Source of the DNA: Struthidea cinerea
Lineage: Eukaryota > Chordata > Aves > Passeriformes > Corcoracidae
Direction: 5' to 3'
DNA: 64,000 nt
NCBI GenBank assembly: GCA_013397865.1
Contig: VZTI01002343.1
Coordinates: 372,001 to 436,000 of the forward strand
The notes under the pieces were generated by a model, which saw only the letters and a list, made by a program, of their open reading frames with translations, searched no databases and had not been told where the DNA came from. Position 1 is the stretch's first letter. Every line of letters begins with the position of its first letter. The position numbers and the translations under genes were made by a program. Shown piece by piece: positions 57,093 through 64,000 of this stretch.

Positions 57093-60000
57093 TCAGAATT
57101 ATACTGAAATTGTACCAGTAGAAATTACGTAATTCCTATCAGTTTTGAGAACAATATAGAAAAAGCACTACCTATTATTTTCTTTTCACAGAGATCACAG
57201 CAACTCTATCAATATCTGTTGGTCAAGAGATGTAAAGCAAACACTCTTTGCTGTTCACATAAGGCTGAAAATTGCTGAGATGTCAGAATATTAATTCTGA
57301 CATTTTTTGGCCAGAATGAAGTACACAGTAACCAAAAGGCAGCTGTTTCTCCCAAACATGTATAGGAACTTAAAGCAGGAGACAAATCCTAAAAATTTGT
57401 ATTCAGGACACTTAAGTCTTTTCCTGCTTTACATCTCCATTTCATAAAAACTGAGACTGTGTGGAACTAAGTGCTTCACAAAAGTCCGTCTCTACAGGTT
57501 TAGCTTCACACATGCATGAAAAGTATCAAAGTATGATATAAGTGCCTTTTGGCACTCCAAAAACTGTACTATATGCCTTAAAAGAAAATGTATTGGATCA
57601 TATACACGATCCAATTAAGTATCTAATTTTTCTTTCACAAACAATTTTTTTTTACACTGGTGCTGTATGCAAAATTTTAGTAACAATGTTCACTACATAT
57701 ACCCTTGTGAATAGAAATCGTTTTACAGACAATAGATGATACTAAGCATGTAAATGGACCTCAAGCTTATCTAGTGCTAAAACTCAGAAAGCAGTTCAGA
57801 TACTGATATTTTAAAATACGTTGCCTGCTCTGAAGATATTCTAAACTCAAAAGCCCTTCCATTATAAAAAGTCATACTGACAGTGGGATCAGAAGTTTTC
57901 CTTCCAACTATCCATCATTTTGAGAGTAAGGTTCCTAAGTACAATCCAGTTCAAACAGTTACACAACTTTGAAAATGGCTTATTATAAAGGACACTGTTT
58001 GCTTTTCCTAATTCTACTGTTGTGAAATAACTCAGAAAAGAGCGTAGGCTATCAGCCACCAGGAAAGTGGGAAGGTGTGAAAGAAAAATGGCTATTGAGG
58101 GAAAGTGAACTGATCGTAAACTTCTGGTATTGTCCATACTGGCTCCTTCACTGCACATGCTGCTAGTCTGTCGGGGGTTTTTAAAGATAACTGATAAAAA
58201 TGTGGTACCAACCTGTGAAGAGAGCTGTAACACCTCCAAAAAATTATTCAGAAAACTGCCTAGAGCCAGCTAACAAAACTAAGAACAGGACCAGAGAGAC
58301 CTCAAGCTGCATGAACACTTTAATTCTCCGAGTATTGCTTAGTCCACATGAACTGCTGTCCACAGTGATGCCTAGGCTCCAGCCCTGGCACAAAAATTAA
58401 ATATTTTATCAGTAAAATTACAGCATTTCATCTGAAAATCTTGGATGGTTTGTACCCATAACATGGGCACAACTGCAATTTCCTACCTACATCCATTCTT
58501 GGCAATGATTAAAGTAGGCTTTTGCAAAGCAGCAGGGAAGTTTCATGTCATTAAGAGCTCCCTGAAAATAGTCCAGCAGCAGCTCTGCCAGCTTAGTGAT
58601 CCAGCTGAGCCACATTTCTGCTCCTGAACCACAAGCCCTGGATCTCATGATGAGTCATGGCTCTTTCCCTAGCAGTTACTGTCTTTAGAGTGCAATGTTC
58701 CAGCAGCAGTTGTGCACCCCCAAAGCATTTCAACTAGCTAAAGAGGAGCCTCCATCTGGGAGAACAAAGCAGCAGCCACTGCCATATCCCACCCAAAAGT
58801 GACTGCCATCACATGGAACTGGAAAAACTTACTGCAAGTGCCTGTGGTGCAGGACCCCTCAGAACTGGCTTTCCTCCACTCCCAAAGTTACTATTTGCTT
58901 CCTATTTATTCCTGCAAAACACCACACAAATGCTCAAAGGAAGTCAAGCCAAAAGGGCAGAGCAGAGCAGAACACACAGATCAGTTTTACGAAGCTTGCA
59001 AACATTCATAGAAAGGGGTTTGCAGTTCTAAATATATATATTTTTAAATACTACACAAAAGGTGGATGCAAGAAGTGGGTTTGCATTTTTATCTTGGGTC
59101 TTGGTGAGGCTTTCAAAAATTGGCAGAGCAGCCCCCAAAAAGGGCTTGAAACATGCTAACAGCATAATCATCATTTACACCTAGAGCAATGTAATGGCCA
59201 AGAGCGTCATGCTGCACATTATCTGAAACCACATCAATCACTGTCAGTTTTCAGAGGCATCATTCACATGCCTTATTATTAGGTTGTAATTTGTTGTACA
59301 TGTTTTTCACCGCCTGAGGAAATACACCAGCCTGAGGCTGGTGACAATACATGGTCAGATCTCACCTCTACAACCCAAAGCAACAACCAAATTCCACAAT
59401 GTTTGCCAAAGACTCCATGGGTCCCCCGGTGTCAGCAGTAAAAGTGGCTTCTACTCTCTCCGTGCCTCATACACAGCCTTGCTATTGAAACAATGGGAAT
59501 CTACCTGAGGATTTACCAGCTTTTTTTCTGGCTTTGGCCTTCCTCAGGATGCCCACGTACTAGTGTGCCTCAGCACTTTATGATTACCAGTTCTTGTCAA
59601 AAGGGGCATCACTGTCAGTTCTCTGTCTAGAAGTTCAGCGTCTTGCCTCAGTTCCTTGTCTAAATTTCCTGTACAATCATGAGAAGAGATAAGTAGCTCT
59701 ACATAACAATTCGTCACCTTAAAACAGACACATAAGGTGTGTCATGCTGTGGAGGCATCTCTCAGTATTGACTATAGATTAGACAAAACGCCTACTTTTT
59801 ATTAGACAGCTGAATTACTATGACATTCTTCTTATCCTTCATAGGTAACATCAAAAGAATACTAACATCTGTACAGCCATAAAGACTCTAAAATTCAATT
59901 CAAACTTTCGTTGATTTTCAACATATTACAATTTGCTTAGAAATTATTTCCTCAAGCATGACAAAATTAGGGTCAGATGCTGCAAGAGGACAATTCACTG

Positions 60001-63000
60001 GTTCTTCACTGTTGCAGCCCTAATTCAAAATCTTAAATAGGCCAAAATGCACCCTTTATTCCAGTGGTAAGCACTGATTAGAGAAGATTTTCTACCTGGA
60101 CCAGTCTTTACTTGTTGCAGTATTGCTAGCTCCAAAAGGACAAAAGCCTCAAGATAAGCAATGTTAGAATGAAAAAATAACACATGGTGAATTCCATTTT
60201 TTTTTTTAACATGAGGGGTTTAGGGTTTAGTATTCTTACATTTGTACAAGGAGATACTTTTTCAAGTCGAAATTTGAGATAGTCACATAGCCACAAGGAG
60301 GCAAAATTCTCAACACACGTTCAGAATACCTCAGAGAATTATGGCTACAACTGCAGACAAAAGCAGGCTCTCAAGAAAAATTTTCATAAGCTTTTCAGCA
60401 CAAAGCAAAGGCCACTTCTCCAAAGTGACAACTCACCTCAAAGAAACACAGTCCAGGTTACTGAAAATATTTAGATGCATAATTTTATAAATATCAGGGT
60501 CTACATATCTAACATTTGAAACAGCCTCCTACTGCTTTATATACCTGCCGCTGTTTTCATTTTGAAAAAAAATTGCTTTTCTACAAACTCCACCACTTGT
60601 CTTCCTAGTGCAGCTCTGAGATCTTCTGGCAGTACCTAAATCTTGGTAAGGACCAAACTCGGGATCCTCTTCCTTCTAAGAGATGGCACAGCGAGAGTAG
60701 CCAAAGGAAGGAGCAGTGTTCCGCCAACGCTCATAGTCCTCACTGAGCACAGACTGCCAGACTAGTGGCTGGGTTGAAGAGTAGCTGGCACGAGTCTAGC
60801 TCTGGCAACCTCACAATGAGGTTGAAAACAACAGTTTGTCCTTTAAAAGCCATTTTGCAGCCACTCTTAAGATATGCTGGGCATTCCAGACCAATTCTAT
60901 TAAATGGCTCACAAAGTTAACTGGAAACAGGAAACGTGCTGGACAGAGTCTGTGATTTCTAATACTTACAAAAACTTCTTTGCTTCCAAAGACAAACTTT
61001 TAAAACAATGATGGTGTCTCAGTATTCCTGGCAATCAGGGAATAAGAAAAGAAGCCAAATAGATCTCCCCACCTTAAAGAAGCTTTCTATCTCCAGAAAA
61101 CACCAACAAAACAAGAAAATCCTAAGACTTGTCAGTCAACTTGTTGCCTGAGTTAGAGGGAGTCAAGATAAACATTGGGCTCTTTCCTGTCTTTTATTTT
61201 ACTGAAAGCTAGTGTGACATGTCGCTTGAGGACACACCCTGGCTGCCAGTTGGCTTGAAATCAATAATTAATAAGCATTAATTCACTAAGAAGGGGTCCA
61301 AAATGAAAGAAAAAATATCACTTAAATTTCAGTAATTTAATTATCTCCTAGTTGTCATAAAGAAACACAAGACACTTCATTAAATATGGGAAATAAGATA
61401 TGTTTGATTCACTAAGTATTACAGTATAGAACTGTTGTCATCACCTGAGAAGGAAAAAACTGACATTATTTTCCAGAGACTTTGCCTGCAGAAGACTTGG
61501 TTTAATATCCTTGCAATGCTACCAGTTTTCTGTATTATCTTAGGTAAGTCACCGCATTTCTTTTTGCTTGAACTCCTCCTCTACACAGTAGAAATCTCTC
61601 CTATCTCACTGGCACATTGTGATGATAAACGCGTAAAAATGTGAATACCCAAATGTTACAGAAAGAAAAGATACACCTATAGCACAGATGTATCTGGATA
61701 TGTATAAAGTACATCTATAGATGTCTACTGTAAGTCCAGTATATTTTTACTATATAGTTCTTCTGATTTCCTTTGTGTTATATGTGTGCTGTCCTTCATT
61801 CTGCTCTATTGTATTCTGATGCTTTAGGCAAAAATCCCCTAAGATAAAATTTTCAGCAGGTTTTACAATGGAATTATCTCACTGTTATGTTTGTTTTGTT
61901 GCATTTTTCAATTCCCTTTCTCTGTTAATCTATCAAAATGCCAAAATTAAAGCAGAAAACCAGATTCTTTCCACATGACCCTATTCAGATTGTAAAGCAC
62001 TTACTGCCAACCTCCTCCAGGACAAATTACCTGAGAAGAGCAGAGATATTCAGAAAAATTATTTCAGGTAGCAGGTAACTTTGTATTTCCCAAGGAGGTC
62101 ATCTCTGCTCTAGTGCCAGCCAATAATTCTGGAAACTAAGTCATGAGGAAATATGTGGAGTGGACCTTTTTACAGCACCTGTGCTACAAAACACATCACC
62201 TCAGCATCCTCTGGACAATTTTTACATCTCAGAAAACACTGAAGAAAACTGTCAAGTCTTCTAATTTATCCAGAAGATAACAATAGGCTTGGAGTGCAAG
62301 GGACCAAAACCCAGATTAGCAAGCAGAAATTGAGGACAGCACAGAGCAAAGGGGCTTCAAGCAACGTGCAAGAAAGCCTGTGGGAATCCCAAGCCGGTAT
62401 AAATTTTATACCACTGCAGAAGGCTCATGAGTTTCTTGTATAGCAGTAATGCTCCTTCTGCTTTTCCTGCCTAAGTTTTATGTAACATGCTCTTTGTTCA
62501 TGTTCTTCTTAAATTAAAGCAAACTAATTTCAAGCACCTATGATGATTACATTTAATTTTTAAAAATGTGTGTAATGATGGAAAGTGATTATTTTCATTT
62601 TTACAGACAACAAATATACTTATTTCTAACACGCTCATTAGATGATGTAATATTTAGGGTGTGACACTTTCTGAGTACTTGTTCAGTTTTTTACTCACAA
62701 TTATTTTGTAGGAGATATACATAAAACACACATGAAGATAAGCACTTGAAATAATCCAACTAAATACTCTGAAACCTGTAAATTATGGGAATGGAAACTT
62801 GTTGATACAACTCAGTTGCTGAGGACTTACAAAAGGAAAAATTACCACGACCGGATAGTCCAGATCAAGAATGCCATCCCACCCGGTCTCCTTTGCCACC
62901 ATGGATAAGTGTTTTCCAATTTACAGAAAGAATACAGGATTTACACTTTAGCACTTTCACAGAGTGTTAAAAGGTACCCTAAAATGGAGTGCTTTCTTTA

Positions 63001-64000
63001 TGTCTTTCCTTTGTTGCTACTGTGGATACATGTAAAAAGGTTCAGCTTATTCAGCTCAGTCCCTGGTGTGATTTTACATTCTTTTTGAGAATTTTTTGTG
63101 ACCTCACCAGAATTTGGGACTACATGAATAATACAAATAACTGTTTCCAAAAAGTCTGGCACTTTTTCGATTCTCTTTTTTTTTTTATTATTAAAACCTC
63201 TAGGTTATGCCAAGCTAGTTTATTAGGGGACTTCTAGTTCCTGCATGATCTATAAAGCACTTGCTAGTTTAGAAAGATTTTTTTTTTTTAAATTGCTTTA
63301 TCATTTTCAATAGTCCTATTAAAGACTTAGACAAAGATTTTCCAAAATGCCATGTGATTTGGGGGTTCCAAATATGAGTTTATTCCTCAAAAAAAAAAGA
63401 AAAAAAAATCATAAAAATCAGTAAATTTAAAAAAACCCTACCAAGCACAAATTCCTTAGTTAAAATATCTTCACTAGTCCCTGAAGGCTAAAATTTTTGT
63501 TCTGCCAAAATGCTCCTTTGCCCTATTACTGTATAAACAAGAAACATTACACACAGCCTGACGACCCCAGCCCTACTCACAAATGCAGTGCCTGGTCTGA
63601 ACAGTTTCCTCAGTATACGCCTACACTAGAGACAAGAGACTGCTTAGAAACCACAAACTGGCTCAGCAAGCCAGTTCCAATCTAATTCAAATTTATGAAT
63701 GTTGGGACAACTAAGTGTCCTTATCACTTTAAGACATACGAACCAGATCAGAATCAACAGATCCCTGTTAGAAAACAAAAGTCATTGTTGCAAGTGTACA
63801 GTCACAGGAGAATTTTCTTCTGGGTGCACAATGAACGAGGAAACCCTAGTACTTCTCCCTGCTCAAATCTAAGAGCCTAGTGCTTTTGCCGAGATCCGTG
63901 GGAGCTGTGGAATCAGAAGAAGCATAGGACTGGACTCCAAATCACTAGGCAGACCTACCACACTAAAATCACAACTACTACTAGGTCGATCAAAAAAATA

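Larger units (their letters stand above)
53868..64000 (-). other. DBX2: DBX2 intron 1 (partial)
   Basis: No GC-rich exon 1 or CpG island appears up to the window end, so the whole 10 kb is taken as intron 1. Uniformly AT-rich, with the duplication at 54955-55302, AT-only strips at 56537-56584 and 57078-57092, and a TA strip near 59031-59043. No other gene or repeat family recognised. Confidence 0.75.

Noticed and set aside
54000..64000. DBX2 exon 1
   Set aside because: Exon 1 should be GC-rich and encode a conserved N-terminal block. No GC-rich stretch or matching peptide exists to the window end.

Overview
The window is vertebrate nuclear DNA, almost certainly from a bird. It has minus-oriented 3' ends of CR1 LINEs with the usual '(T)CATAGAATCACAGAAT' terminus, two LTRs of the endogenous-retrovirus type common in bird genomes (starting TGTTCTG or TGTGCTG plus GTTTTGGCTGG, ending AAACCA[CT]GACA), very short exons in long AT-rich introns, and two sharp CpG islands. 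No bacterial features, tRNA or rRNA genes or CRISPR arrays were seen. Single Ns at 34551 and 55126 mark assembly joins.

Two genes can be recognised and their exons placed to the base. (1) PRL2, the prolactin-like hormone of non-mammalian vertebrates, lies on the + strand at 34512-38107. It has five coding exons encoding 223 residues. It starts in a CpG island with a TATA box, and its fourth intron appears to use a GC-AG splice pair. (2) DBX2, a developing-brain homeobox factor, lies on the - strand. Exons 2, 3 and 4 are at 53867-53772, 48761-48574 and 46888-46565. Exon 1 is not in the window, so the right-hand 10 kb is intron 1. The two genes converge, with about 8.5 kb between their stop codons. 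That gap holds a 3'-truncated CR1 and an isolated CpG island near 40.4-40.9 kb.

The left 34 kb is gene-poor and repeat-bearing: old LINE relics at 0.3-0.7 and 2.2-2.6 kb, ERV-type LTRs at 7.2, 12.4 and 16.4 kb, a CR1 tail at 20.0 kb and an exact 227-bp tandem duplication at 23.0-23.5 kb. Within it, on the - strand between 15.7 and 4.8 kb, I found several short open segments flanked by plausible AG/GT splice sites. At three consecutive junctions their reading phases fit together (15.6, 13.5, 13.4, then 12.3 kb). One contains a frameshift. They may be exons of an unrecognised or decaying gene. This is the most speculative and potentially most interesting part of the window.

PRL2 and DBX2 are not expected to cooperate biochemically. 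One encodes a secreted cytokine-like hormone and the other a nuclear repressor of neural progenitors. Intergenic and intronic AT-rich blocks rich in TAAT/ATTA motifs (14.7, 21.8 and 52.9 kb) could be conserved enhancers, but that is inference from composition only.
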